A stretch of 35,773 nt of DNA from Sphingobacterium sp. (GTDB taxonomy: Bacteria > Bacteroidota > Bacteroidia > Sphingobacteriales > Sphingobacteriaceae), in NCBI GenBank assembly GCA_031277715.1, contig JAITLW010000346.1, positions 1-35,773 of the forward strand, written 5' to 3'. The position numbers and the translations under genes are program-made. Shown in pieces: positions 14,040-22,659 of this stretch. Position 1 is the stretch's first letter. Every line of letters begins with the position of its first letter. A model generated the notes under the pieces. It did not search any database. It was not told the DNA's origin and was given only the letters and a program-made list of their open reading frames with translations.

Positions 14040-16472
14040 ATGTTTAGAAAAATATCCCTTTTATTTCTATTTCTTATTTCACTTCATTACGCGGCACGGT
14101 CCCAACACGGAAATATGTCTGCCAGTGAGATCATGATCAAGCTTCAAAAACTTAATACACTAGGATCGGTACTGTACTTTGCCGCACATCCGGATGATGA
14201 GAACACCCGGCTGATAGCATGGTTGGCTCAAGAGCGAAAATATAGAACGGGCTACCTTTCCCTAACTCGTGGTGATGGTGGACAAAACCTTATTGGCACA
14301 GAACAAGGAATAGATCTTGGCCTCGTACGTACACAGGAATTACTTGCTGCGCGGTCGATAGATAAGGGCGAACAGTTCTTCAGTTCCGCTTACGATTTCG
14401 GATTTTCCAAAACCCATGAAGAGACATTTGATTTTTGGGATAAAGAGACTGCCTTACGTGAGGCCGTATGGATTATCCGTAAATTCAGACCCGATATCAT
14501 CATAACTAGGTTTCCTCCGGACAAGCGTGGAGGACATGGACACCATCAGGCTTCGGCGATATTGGCACATGAAGCTTACCTTGCTGCTGCTGATCCAAAT
14601 CAATTTCCAGAACAACTTGCAACTGTATCTGTATGGAAAGCAAAACGCCTTCTATGGAACACTGCTAATTTTGGCGGAATGAATAATACCTCCGAAGACC
14701 AACTGAAAGTAGATATCGGAGCCTATAGTACTTTATTGGGAGACTCTTATGGCGAAATTGCAGCACGCAGTAGATCACAGCATAAAAGCCAAGGATTTGG
14801 CGCTGCTACTACACGAGGCACAAGCATCGAATACTTTGACTTCGTGGCAGGGGATAAGCCCCAAGAGGACCTAATGGAAGGAATAGAAACAAGTTGGAAT
14901 CGAATCCCTAATACTGCCAACATACAAGTTCAAATCAACAATATTATCAAAGGGTTTGATTACCTAAACCCCGAGAAAAGTATCCCTGCCTTATTCGCGC
15001 TCCGGGAGCAAGTTCGCACAATTGGTGACCCTTACTGGAAAACCCTTAAAACCCAAGAAATCGAAGATATTATTACCGCTTGTGCCGGCATATGGGTTGA
15101 TGCAACAACCGCATCTAGCCAATACCCTATGAACAAAAGCTTTGATGTATCTCTCGAAGCCATTACTAGGCGTCCGGGAATTAAGGTCAAGCTTATCAAG
15201 ACAAGTTTGGGAGAAGTCAATCAGACACTCGCAACAAACAATACCTGGAGCTCGTCAAGTCCTTATATATGGCACCGCAATACACAACCTTACTGGCTTG
15301 AAAAAGCACATTCGCTAGGAAAATTTGATGTAGAACCGAAGGATATAGGATTTCCAACAAATGCTAACCATCCCATAGTCGAATTTACCTTTGACATCGA
15401 TGGAAAATCTCTTCAGAGATCACAAGCTATACAATATAAAGTCGTTGATCCAGTCCGTGGCGAAATCCACAGTCCTATAGCTATCACACCCGTCCTTACC
15501 GCGGAAACCTCCTCAGCAATTGTCTTAAGCACTAACGGTGAAGAGAAAAGCGTGGACATCACTTTTACCCGACATAATAAAGATAGCAACAACTTTACGG
15601 TCACCATACCGCAATCTGATGGGTGGCAAGTGACCCCTCAGCAATTAAATTTGGATTTTGCAGCATCGAATACGATTACCAAACAAATCAGGATAAAACC
15701 CTCCGCGACAAATAGCGCTCGCTCTACAATCAACCTGTTATGGAATAATGAGGCTTTGAAGTCAATCAAGACCATTGATTACGACCACATTCCCCGCATC
15801 ACTTGGTTTCCTACAACGGTCATTAACTGTGAGCGCCTTGCTCTGGTAAACCCTATCAAAAGTGTAGGTTATATTGCTGGTGCTGGTGACATGGTTTCTA
15901 AATCATTAAATGAAATTGGTATAGCGACCACCAACCTAAATGGACATACTTTATCTGCCCCGTTACTCAAGCAGTACGATGCTATCGTAGTCGGTGTACG
16001 TTACTTTAATATCAATTCACAGGCTGCCACGACTCAAAAACTCTTGATGGACTATGTAGCACAAGGAGGCGTTGTATTAATACAGTATAATGTCAACACG
16101 AAGCTCATGGCCGAACAATTAGGCCCCTATCCATTCGCTATATCGAGAGATCGCGTGACAGAAGAAGACGCTATTGTGCAATTTGACGCTAAAGACATTG
16201 CGCTCTCTTACCCCAATAAGATTACGGCAGTCGATTTTGATGGCTGGATACAAGAACGTGGACTGTATTTTGCAGACGATATCGATCGAAATTATCGCAC
16301 GCCTCTGTCCATACATGACAAGGATGAACACCCCAATAAAGGCTCACTCTTGATTACTAATTATGGAAAGGGTAAGTTTGTATACACTTCGTTGGCCTTT
16401 TTCAGACAATTACCTGCAGGAGTTCCCGGAGCTTATAGATTATTCGTAAATTTGCTAACAAAAGAAAAGTAA
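14040..16472 (+). CDS. Secreted PIG-L family deacetylase, multidomain
   Basis: This 810-residue protein has a signal peptide (about 1-21, AARSQ). The N-terminal PIG-L/LmbE zinc deacetylase domain carries the metal motif AAHPDDEN (48-55) and the second ligand group HGHHQAS (166-172). The family removes N-acetyl groups from GlcNAc-type substrates. The remaining 500 residues include a beta-rich middle part (about 370-590). A Rossmann-like C-terminal part (about 600-810, with YDAIVVGVRYFNIN and GGVVLIQYNVNT) resembles a glutamine-amidotransferase-like fold. The substrate is unknown; a secreted, amino-sugar-related glycan is likely. It starts a cluster with two small membrane proteins and a Na+/solute symporter, which suggests outside hydrolysis followed by uptake. 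Confidence 0.92.
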   Translation: MFRKISLLFLFLISLHYAARSQHGNMSASEIMIKLQKLNTLGSVLYFAAHPDDENTRLIAWLAQERKYRTGYLSLTRGDGGQNLIGTEQGIDLGLVRTQELLAARSIDKGEQFFSSAYDFGFSKTHEETFDFWDKETALREAVWIIRKFRPDIIITRFPPDKRGGHGHHQASAILAHEAYLAAADPNQFPEQLATVSVWKAKRLLWNTANFGGMNNTSEDQLKVDIGAYSTLLGDSYGEIAARSRSQHKSQGFGAATTRGTSIEYFDFVAGDKPQEDLMEGIETSWNRIPNTANIQVQINNIIKGFDYLNPEKSIPALFALREQVRTIGDPYWKTLKTQEIEDIITACAGIWVDATTASSQYPMNKSFDVSLEAITRRPGIKVKLIKTSLGEVNQTLATNNTWSSSSPYIWHRNTQPYWLEKAHSLGKFDVEPKDIGFPTNANHPIVEFTFDIDGKSLQRSQAIQYKVVDPVRGEIHSPIAITPVLTAETSSAIVLSTNGEEKSVDITFTRHNKDSNNFTVTIPQSDGWQVTPQQLNLDFAASNTITKQIRIKPSATNSARSTINLLWNNEALKSIKTIDYDHIPRITWFPTTVINCERLALVNPIKSVGYIAGAGDMVSKSLNEIGIATTNLNGHTLSAPLLKQYDAIVVGVRYFNINSQAATTQKLLMDYVAQGGVVLIQYNVNTKLMAEQLGPYPFAISRDRVTEEDAIVQFDAKDIALSYPNKITAVDFDGWIQERGLYFADDIDRNYRTPLSIHDKDEHPNKGSLLITNYGKGKFVYTSLAFFRQLPAGVPGAYRLFVNLLTKEK

Positions 16473-16486
16473 TTTTAACATTAGAG

Positions 16487-16684
16487 ATGGAAAATCAAGT
16501 AAACGATGCACAACCTATTAATGCAAAAGGTTTAATTTTATTAATTGGCTCTGTATTTGGCGCGCTAACAGCTTTTGCGTCTAGCGGATCATTTTCAAGC
16601 ATTATCGGAGGATTAGTGGGAGGTTTTATCTTCGCGGTCTTCTTTAATACGGTGCTTTTACCTCAAAAACCTCATGACAGATAA
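16487..16684 (+). CDS. Small two-helix membrane protein
   Basis: The 65-residue product has a polar N-terminus (MENQVNDAQPINAKG), then two hydrophobic segments at about 14-34 and 38-56. These are rich in Gly, Ser and Ala, and the chain ends LLPQKPHDR. It begins 14 bases after the deacetylase stop and its last 11 bases overlap the start of the next small ORF, so it is almost certainly co-translated with its neighbours. I do not recognise the family. Its place before a symporter suggests an accessory or assembly role, which is inference only. Confidence 0.78.
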   Translation: MENQVNDAQPINAKGLILLIGSVFGALTAFASSGSFSSIIGGLVGGFIFAVFFNTVLLPQKPHDR

Positions 16685-16793
16685 GGGACTTCCTCCTTTT
16701 GTCCGTAGCTGGCGCCAATTTTACTGGATTCTGGTAATCTGGCTACTCTTATGTATCGTATTCATGTACTTATTCACGATACATTATTCATGA
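16674..16793 (+). CDS. 39-residue single-pass membrane protein overlapping both neighbours
   Basis: ATG at 16674 opens a frame reading MTDKGLPPFVRSWRQFYWIL followed by a hydrophobic helix (about 18-36, VIWLLLCIVFMYLFT) and ending IHYS before TGA at 16791-16793. It overlaps the 65-residue gene by 11 bases and its stop overlaps the symporter ATG as ATGA. The positive, aromatic segment before the helix (RSWRQFYW) is typical of small cytoplasm-anchored single-pass proteins. The layout resembles the short helper subunits that precede some SSS transporters (YjcH/DUF485 and DUF4212 types), but the sequence is not obviously one of these. Existence is supported by the double overlap; function is inferred. 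Confidence 0.72.
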   Translation: MTDKGLPPFVRSWRQFYWILVIWLLLCIVFMYLFTIHYS

Positions 16794-18493
16794 GTTCTAT
16801 CGACTGGATAGTGCTTTTTACTACCCTGCTTTTGATTATCGCCTATGGCGTATTCAAAAGCAGGAATATTCGTAACATCAACGGTTATTTACTCGGTGAC
16901 CGTGAACTTCCCTGGTACAACGTAGGTCTTTCTGTAATGGCCACTCAAGCGAGTGCCATCACCTTCTTATCGGCTCCGGGCTTGGCGTATTCTTCTGGGA
17001 TGAGCTTTGTTCAGTTTTATTTTGGACTCCCGCTCGCCATGATTGTGCTATGCATCACCTTTGTACCTATTTTTCATAGACTTCGTGTATTTACGGCCTA
17101 TGAGTTTCTAGAAAAGAGATTTGATGTCAAAACCAGAGCATTAACCGCTTTCTTATTTCTAATCCAACGCGGAATTTCTACGGGAATTACAATTTTCGCA
17201 CCTGCTATTATCTTATCGACGATATTACACATAGACATCACTTACACCACCTTAGCGATGGGCAGTGTGGTCGTGCTTTATACCGTTTATGGTGGGACAA
17301 AGGCGGTATCTTATACCCAACTCTTGCAGATGGGCATTATATTCACAGGGCTCCTCGCCGCTGGTTTTATGGTAATACGTCTACTCCCGAGTGACATTGG
17401 ATTTAGCGAGGCCTTACATATCGCTGGCAAATCAGGAAAGACCAATGCCATCGATTTTACTTTCGACTTAAACAATCAATATACGGTGTGGACAGGTCTG
17501 ATCGGGGGCTTCTTCCTTCAGCTTTCTTACTTTGGAACCGACCAAAGCCAAGTCGGACGTTATTTGACAGGGTCATCTATTCGAGATAGTCGAATGGGTT
17601 TATTGATGAATGGACTTCTAAAAGTTCCTATGCAATTCTGTATCCTGTTGATAGGCGTATTGGTCTTTGCCTACTACCAGTATCATACACCACCGCTATT
17701 TTTCAATTCACAGGAAACCAACAAACTTGAAAACAGCATTTATGCCGAAGATTACGCACAATTACTACGTCAGCAAGAAGCAATTGGAGCAAGCAAATCA
17801 CAAACGATTACAGCGCTAACTAAGGCATTGGCAGAGAAGGATAATCTCAATGCAGATATTAAAGGTGAAGAACTAAATGCCCTAAACGCAAAATCGGATG
17901 CACTACGCCAAGAAGTGATTAGTTTGATCAAGAAAAACGATACAACTGCCGACACGAATGACAACAACTATATTTTCTTGTCTTTTGTTACTTCGACCTT
18001 CCCGAAGGGATTTATAGGGTTGCTTATCGCCATCATTATGCTGGCTTCTATGGGGGCCACAGCGAGCGCAATAAATTCGCTTGCCTCTACAACCGTCATC
18101 GACATCTACAAACGGTTCATCAACAAGGAAGCCTCAGAACGTGCTTACCTGAAAGCCTCTAGGTTGTGTACACTGGGTTGGGGAATTTTTACGGTTATAA
18201 TTGCCCTGTACGCAAACAAGCTCGGTAATCTCCTAGAAGCAGTTAATATTTTAGGATCTCTATTTTATGGCACCATACTCGGTATATTCCTCGTTGCTTT
18301 CTACTTTAAGAAAATTGGGGGCAAGGCTGTTTTTTGGGCTGCAATCCTTACAGAACTTATTGTTATTGGAATCTGGAAAGCTGACATCATTGCCTTTTTA
18401 TGGCTTAACCTGATTGGTTGTGTACTTGTTATCATCCTAGGGCTCTTACTGCAAAAGTCACTACCCAAAAAAATACTAAATACTAAATACTAA
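16790..18493 (+). CDS. Sodium:solute symporter family transporter (SSS, SGLT-like)
   Basis: From ATG at 16790 this is a 567-residue protein with about 13 hydrophobic helices. SSS landmarks are SVMATQASAITFLSAPGLAY (48-67), TVYGGTKAVSYTQLLQMGI (165-183), FGTDQSQVGRYLTG (248-261) and the C-terminal LASMGATASAINSLASTTV (418-436), which supplies the Na+ site serines. It is expected to import a sugar or similar organic solute with Na+. A charged helical insertion of nearly 100 residues (about 298-395, Ala/Gln/Lys/Glu-rich) interrupts the core. I chose the ATG that overlaps the 39-residue ORF stop because an earlier in-frame ATG at 16751 adds residues unlike the family. Its last six codons lie in the 7-bp satellite. 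Confidence 0.93.
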   Translation: MSSIDWIVLFTTLLLIIAYGVFKSRNIRNINGYLLGDRELPWYNVGLSVMATQASAITFLSAPGLAYSSGMSFVQFYFGLPLAMIVLCITFVPIFHRLRVFTAYEFLEKRFDVKTRALTAFLFLIQRGISTGITIFAPAIILSTILHIDITYTTLAMGSVVVLYTVYGGTKAVSYTQLLQMGIIFTGLLAAGFMVIRLLPSDIGFSEALHIAGKSGKTNAIDFTFDLNNQYTVWTGLIGGFFLQLSYFGTDQSQVGRYLTGSSIRDSRMGLLMNGLLKVPMQFCILLIGVLVFAYYQYHTPPLFFNSQETNKLENSIYAEDYAQLLRQQEAIGASKSQTITALTKALAEKDNLNADIKGEELNALNAKSDALRQEVISLIKKNDTTADTNDNNYIFLSFVTSTFPKGFIGLLIAIIMLASMGATASAINSLASTTVIDIYKRFINKEASERAYLKASRLCTLGWGIFTVIIALYANKLGNLLEAVNILGSLFYGTILGIFLVAFYFKKIGGKAVFWAAILTELIVIGIWKADIIAFLWLNLIGCVLVIILGLLLQKSLPKKILNTKY

Positions 18494-18555
18494 ATACTAA
18501 ATACTAAATACTAAATACTAAATACTAAATACTAAATACTAAATACTAAATACTA
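18472..18555. repeat. Heptanucleotide tandem repeat (AATACTA)12
   Basis: Twelve perfect copies of AATACTA run from 18472 to 18555. The repeat contains the last codons and TAA stop of the symporter (18491-18493) on one side and the TAG stop of the convergent amidase (18553-18555) on the other. Because 7 is not a multiple of 3 and the unit contains TAA forward and TAG backward, every frame meets a stop within 21 bases in both directions. Confidence 0.97.
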
Positions 18556-19458
18556 ATAATACTTACGATACAAATCGTACAATACGGCTTGATCATGAGC
18601 TGTCAACACACCATTCACTTCTTTAATAATATACTTTCTCTTAAAGGCTCGAATGGCTCCTTCTTGATTACGCATATCGTACCCCATTATCTTTAAGGCG
18701 TCTATTGGGTTGAAATTAGCAGGAGGCATCATTAGATAGTCTTCGTTATACCAAATTCCAAACCCTCTTTCTGCTAGTAGTTTCCACGGGAATAAAACAC
18801 TAGGATCATCCTTACGCATTGGGGCAATATCTGCATGACCTATAAAATTGAGCTGAGGAATCAGGTACTTCGCTTTCAATGTATCCAACAAAATCAACAA
18901 GGAATTTATCTGTGCATCTGGAAATGGCTCCTTCCCATTATTATCCAGCTCTATGCCTAAGGATACGGAATTGAGATCATCAATGTTACCCCATTTTGAT
19001 TTCCCCGCATGCCAGGCACGTTCATAATCATTTAGCATTTGAATAACCTGTCCGTCCCTACCTATTACATAATGGGCACTCACTTTAGAATGTGGTACCT
19101 GAAAAGTACGTACAGTCTGCGCAACGCTATTCTGAGCGGTATGGTGTATGATGACGAAATTAGGCTTGCGGAGGTCGTAATGTATAGCTGCAGCCCAATC
19201 TGCGCCTTTATATATCCCCATACGCTTTTGTTCTGCAATCTTTTCCTCCGGAGTCAACTCTCGGAATGCTTGAAAAACAGTTGTATCTACCGCTTTTTGA
19301 ACTTCAACTTTTGCTATTTCTTCAATTTCAGTCAATACCTCTTTAGCAGGTTGCCCAACCGGCACATCGACCTTTTTTGCTACCGTCACTTTCTTTGATG
19401 TACTACATCCAATCAGCATAAGCAAACTGACTCCTACGACAACCCCCTTTAACAGCAT
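18553..19458 (-). CDS. N-acetylmuramoyl-L-alanine amidase lipoprotein (Amidase_2 domain)
   Basis: The 301-residue protein has a lipobox (LMLIGCS, Cys18), so it is membrane-anchored in the periplasm. After a helical linker the Amidase_2/PGRP domain spans about 98-225. It has zinc ligands in FVIIHHTAQ (H105/H106), HIS208 in FIGHADIAPMRKDDPS with Asp218, plus VSAHYVIGRDG and SLGIELDN. It cleaves the bond between MurNAc and the stem peptide, as in AmiD. A C-terminal helical tail (about 250-301) resembles a peptidoglycan-binding module. It is the last gene of the envelope operon, ten bases after the DUF3078 gene, and its stop falls within the heptamer satellite. Confidence 0.92.
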   Translation of the reverse strand: MLLKGVVVGVSLLMLIGCSTSKKVTVAKKVDVPVGQPAKEVLTEIEEIAKVEVQKAVDTTVFQAFRELTPEEKIAEQKRMGIYKGADWAAAIHYDLRKPNFVIIHHTAQNSVAQTVRTFQVPHSKVSAHYVIGRDGQVIQMLNDYERAWHAGKSKWGNIDDLNSVSLGIELDNNGKEPFPDAQINSLLILLDTLKAKYLIPQLNFIGHADIAPMRKDDPSVLFPWKLLAERGFGIWYNEDYLMMPPANFNPIDALKIMGYDMRNQEGAIRAFKRKYIIKEVNGVLTAHDQAVLYDLYRKYY

Positions 19459-19468
19459 ATATTACTTC

Positions 19469-20455
19469 TTATCTAGGCAGTGCATATATTACGCCCATTG
19501 TCAAGGCTTGGCTATATTGTACCCTCGGCGAATCATCAGATTTGTACACTAAAATTCCTGTAAGTGCAACATTGACTAAGCTAGTTACTTTTGCAGTTAA
19601 TGTTGCATCTAGCCTATGATCGGGATCTGTAACATCTTTATAGTCAGCAAAGAGATTATAACGCGCTTTTAGGTTCAGATTTTGAGACAGATTCCGGTCC
19701 AAGTTTGCTGTAATTTGAAAAGCGAGGTCATTCTTGAATTTCTTTCCTGGTTCTACACCATATACAGGCGCTTTCGCAGTTAAAGGAGGTGCTATCCTAT
19801 TGTCCAAAATTAATGTTTGACGGGCTGTTCCTGTACCAAAGCGCAAGGAGAAGGTCTTATCGGGCTTGTATTCCAAACCGAATGATTCTGTAAAATAACC
19901 CGGAGCCATAAACGCAGAGAGTGTGTCTACAATATTTTCGCCTTTCGCATCGTACTTATATCCGACGTCAAACTGGGACTCGAATGTAAATGAGAAATAT
20001 AGTGCCCAAATATCCGTAAACTTATAGGCCAACTTATTATCCCAGAAAATGCGGTCATTATTCTTTTTCGCTAGCTGATCTTTATTCCAGACTTTTCCAT
20101 ATCTAAAATCCAACTCCGAAACAAAGTTAAAGCGATCTTTATTGTATTCGGATTTATGCCAAAAAGTACCTCCAATCGCAACAGAATTTACCCCCCCTGC
20201 TTTCCAGTTATCACTAAAGGTAGCTTGGTTTAAATTCAATCCAAACTTTGTCCAGTGCTTCCAGTAATCGATTTCGAGACCCAATTTGGGAATCGGAACA
20301 TTAATCTGTTTAATTTGAACACCTTTAGTTGTATCTGCATTTAGTCTTTTTGTATTAGGATCTTCTCGCAGCTCTTTTAGATCTCCCTGAGAAAAGGCCT
20401 GCATACTGCAAAAAATCGCCAGAAAGCTTAAAAATAAGGGTAAATGTCTCATCAT
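19469..20455 (-). CDS. DUF3078 outer-membrane-type protein
   Basis: This 328-residue protein has a signal peptide (about 1-22, MQAFSQ). DUF3078 is recognised by FGLNLNQATFSDNWKAGG (72-89) and the beta-rich repeats that follow (FWHKSEYNKDRFNFVSELDFRYG, IFWDNKLAYKFTDIWALYFSF). Alternating aromatic strands up to the end suggest a beta-barrel in the outer membrane; no enzyme motif is seen. The function of DUF3078 is unsettled. It lies between a carboxypeptidase-regulatory-like protein (nine bases) and the amidase (ten bases), so it is part of the cell-wall operon. Confidence 0.86.
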   Translation of the reverse strand: MMRHLPLFLSFLAIFCSMQAFSQGDLKELREDPNTKRLNADTTKGVQIKQINVPIPKLGLEIDYWKHWTKFGLNLNQATFSDNWKAGGVNSVAIGGTFWHKSEYNKDRFNFVSELDFRYGKVWNKDQLAKKNNDRIFWDNKLAYKFTDIWALYFSFTFESQFDVGYKYDAKGENIVDTLSAFMAPGYFTESFGLEYKPDKTFSLRFGTGTARQTLILDNRIAPPLTAKAPVYGVEPGKKFKNDLAFQITANLDRNLSQNLNLKARYNLFADYKDVTDPDHRLDATLTAKVTSLVNVALTGILVYKSDDSPRVQYSQALTMGVIYALPR

Positions 20456-20464
20456 ATACGATTA

Positions 20465-21223
20465 CTAATATTCTTTATTGATATCTATGTTATTCAAGTC
20501 TGGTAGTGGCTTAATATAAGGCACAAATTTGAAATACTCATATTTGGACTTTATATAGCTCACCATTTGATAATGTGTTGCCAAAGATACAAAATCATAC
20601 GAAGGTCTGTATCTTACCATAAAATTGTCCAAAGGCTCTCCCTCCAGTCCAGTTACTCCTTTGATCAATTCTTTGGAAAAGCGAATATCGACTATATTTT
20701 CCTCATATTCCTTTTGAAAATACTTCGTTAATCTCCGAGCATTCTTCGCCTCTCTACTAAACAAGCTGTATATCGCGTTTATACTCAACCCCGCCCCAGT
20801 AGGACCTACACTCAGGTAGCTACCCGGATCGGCCAACTTATAGGCTTTATCATAATCCCTGTGTCTATCTGCTAGAATTTGTTCAGGCGTCTTTCTGGCA
20901 ACAACTGTTACGGGATCGATATATATAGAAGTCTTTTTTAAATTAAAAATAAGAACTTTCTCTCCTTGGTAGGTTAGTGTATCGCTAAAATAATGTTCTT
21001 TTTGGGCTATAATCTGGTCACCACGCTGCATCTCCAAGGCAAACTCTCCTCTTGAGTTATTAAAGACATTTGCGCCGGAAGTCTTGTTAATCATTAATAC
21101 CCGACCAATCCGCTGTTTTGTGTCTTTATCAAAAATTAACCCTTCTACCTTTTGCTGGGAATAAATAGGTCCACAAACGAAAAGCAGTAGCATCAACAGT
21201 ACTATGTTTAGATTGGTGTTCAC
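20465..21223 (-). CDS. Secreted protein with carboxypeptidase-regulatory-like domain
   Basis: The 252-residue product has a signal peptide (about 1-22, CGPIYSQQ). The next 90 residues (KVEGLIFDKDTKQRIGRVLM, then a GxFALEM strand) are the beta-sandwich seen in the CarboxypepD_reg-like domain that often begins Bacteroidota outer-membrane and surface proteins. The C-terminal half is helical and charged and lacks a TonB-dependent barrel, so this is not a SusC-type receptor. The role is unknown; contact with the envelope partners encoded around it is plausible. It sits in the minus-strand operon, 58 bases after the LysM glucosaminidase gene and nine before DUF3078. Confidence 0.82.
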   Translation of the reverse strand: MNTNLNIVLLMLLLFVCGPIYSQQKVEGLIFDKDTKQRIGRVLMINKTSGANVFNNSRGEFALEMQRGDQIIAQKEHYFSDTLTYQGEKVLIFNLKKTSIYIDPVTVVARKTPEQILADRHRDYDKAYKLADPGSYLSVGPTGAGLSINAIYSLFSREAKNARRLTKYFQKEYEENIVDIRFSKELIKGVTGLEGEPLDNFMVRYRPSYDFVSLATHYQMVSYIKSKYEYFKFVPYIKPLPDLNNIDINKEY

Positions 21224-21281
21224 AACTGTAAATCTACATTATTACCGAATAAAACACTATAATTTTAACAATGTTTTACTT

Positions 21282-22112
21282 CTATTTGGTAATCACAAGT
21301 AGCTGCCCTATTGACAATGTGTCATCTGAAAGGTTATTCAACTGCTTAATCTGGTCGACTGTAACATTATACTGACGACTGATGCTATACAGTGTCTGAG
21401 CAGGTTTTACTTCATGAATGACCATAGCAACTGGTGATTTAATCTGCTCAGGCTTTGTGATGGGTTCCGTTTCGATTTTCGTCTCGATTACTCTTTCTAC
21501 CTGCTCTTCACGACGTCCCTTCTCGACATAGGTTTCGCCTCTGTCGTATTTGTAAAGCTCATACCGTTCTATTAAATCAACCAACAGCTCGGGATACCTC
21601 GGGTTGGTAGCATAGCCTGCATCCTTCAACCCTCTTGCCCAACCTTTGTAATCATTTCTATTTAGTGTAAATAGCTTCTCATAACGTTTGCGCAACAGAA
21701 ACTGCGAGTGATCTTTAAAGGATTGTTCGGGATTATCATATACTCGAAAACAATCGTTTGGGTTGTCATCGGCTCTTCTTACACTTTTTCCGTTCCAGAC
21801 ACCTCCACATTTTATCCCAAAATGATTATTCGCTTCCCTTGCTAAATAGGAGTTTCCATTTCCAGATTCCAACAGAGCCTGAGCTAACTTGATACTAGCA
21901 GGTATACCATAAAGATTCATTTCCCGAATAGCAATATCTTTATATTGCTCAATATAAGAAAGTCCTGATGTAGAGGTCCCTCCTTTGCTCGCATTGGGTC
22001 TAGAAGAAGAAGTACCCGACGATGAGGGATGTGATAATACCGTTCTTTTTTTTGAAGCACAAGAACCCAACAAGCCCAGTAGGACGACAGATAACAATAG
22101 AAATCTCATCAA
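21282..22112 (-). CDS. Glucosaminidase (GH73) lipoprotein with LysM domain
   Basis: This 276-residue peptidoglycan hydrolase has a lipobox (LLGSCAS, Cys18) and a Ser/Gly linker. A GH73-type glucosaminidase domain spans about 52-190, with the catalytic-site ALLESGNGNS (79-88, Glu82) and the conserved NNHFGIK (95-101). A C-terminal LysM domain covers about 232-276 (HEVKPAQTLYSISRQYNVTV, then LSIGQLLVITK), which binds the glycan strand. It should hydrolyse the bond after GlcNAc in peptidoglycan while anchored in the periplasm. It follows a second, shorter glucosaminidase by 24 bases. Confidence 0.93.
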   Translation of the reverse strand: MMRFLLLSVVLLGLLGSCASKKRTVLSHPSSSGTSSSRPNASKGGTSTSGLSYIEQYKDIAIREMNLYGIPASIKLAQALLESGNGNSYLAREANNHFGIKCGGVWNGKSVRRADDNPNDCFRVYDNPEQSFKDHSQFLLRKRYEKLFTLNRNDYKGWARGLKDAGYATNPRYPELLVDLIERYELYKYDRGETYVEKGRREEQVERVIETKIETEPITKPEQIKSPVAMVIHEVKPAQTLYSISRQYNVTVDQIKQLNNLSDDTLSIGQLLVITK

Positions 22113-22136
22113 TTTTGAAAAAAGTATATAAATCTA

Positions 22137-22637
22137 CTAATTTATATCCAATTCATCCAAATCGTACCTGTCAATCGTGTTCAGAACCTTGCTACTCCAG
22201 CCCTTGGTCGCTGAATAGCCGGAACGGGCAATTCCTTTGACCCAAGCGGTATAGTCTTGAGGAGAATATTTTTCAAACAAAGGCTGTGTAGCCTTTCTTC
22301 TCTTCAGGAGTCCTACAAAATCATTATAAGAAGCCCATACAGATTCATAACCTTTGTAGGCGGATCTTATCACTGAACTGTTGTTCTTTCCCTTGATTCC
22401 AAAATGATTGTTTAAATGATTGGCAATTCGACTATTGCCATAAGCACTTTCATGAATAGCGACTGCTAAAATCACAGATGCTGGCACACCTGTCTCGCGC
22501 ATAAGCTGCTGTGCAACGCTCTTGTGCTGCTCGATGTAACTTGAGGGACTGAATTTCTTTTGTCCCAATAGTGTCGTTACTGAAGCGAAACACAATACTA
22601 GTAGCAGCAATGCTCTGCTGCATAAAGATTTTTGCAT
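22137..22637 (-). CDS. Secreted GH73-type glucosaminidase, single domain
   Basis: The 166-residue protein has a signal peptide (about 1-25, TTLLGQ). It consists almost entirely of one glucosaminidase domain: SYIEQHKSVAQQLMRETGVP, the active-site AIHESAYGNSR (60-70, Glu63), NNHFGIKG (76-83) and a C-terminal WVKGIARSGYSATKGW segment. No LysM or lipobox is present, unlike its neighbour, so it should be freely soluble in the periplasm. The two genes share domain layout and adjacency and probably arose by tandem duplication followed by loss or gain of the LysM part. It begins the hydrolase part of the operon, 22 bases after the O-methyltransferase. Confidence 0.91.
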   Translation of the reverse strand: MQKSLCSRALLLLVLCFASVTTLLGQKKFSPSSYIEQHKSVAQQLMRETGVPASVILAVAIHESAYGNSRIANHLNNHFGIKGKNNSSVIRSAYKGYESVWASYNDFVGLLKRRKATQPLFEKYSPQDYTAWVKGIARSGYSATKGWSSKVLNTIDRYDLDELDIN

Positions 22638-22659
22638 TTTTTACTTTTTAGTTCAACCA

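Noticed and set aside
18472..18555. Tandem array considered as a CRISPR
   Set aside because: Units are 7 bases with no spacers and no cas genes are present; it is a simple satellite.
21282..22637. Tandem GH73 genes considered as phage lysins
   Set aside because: Both carry export signals (one a lipobox), sit in an operon of envelope genes, and no phage structural genes are near.
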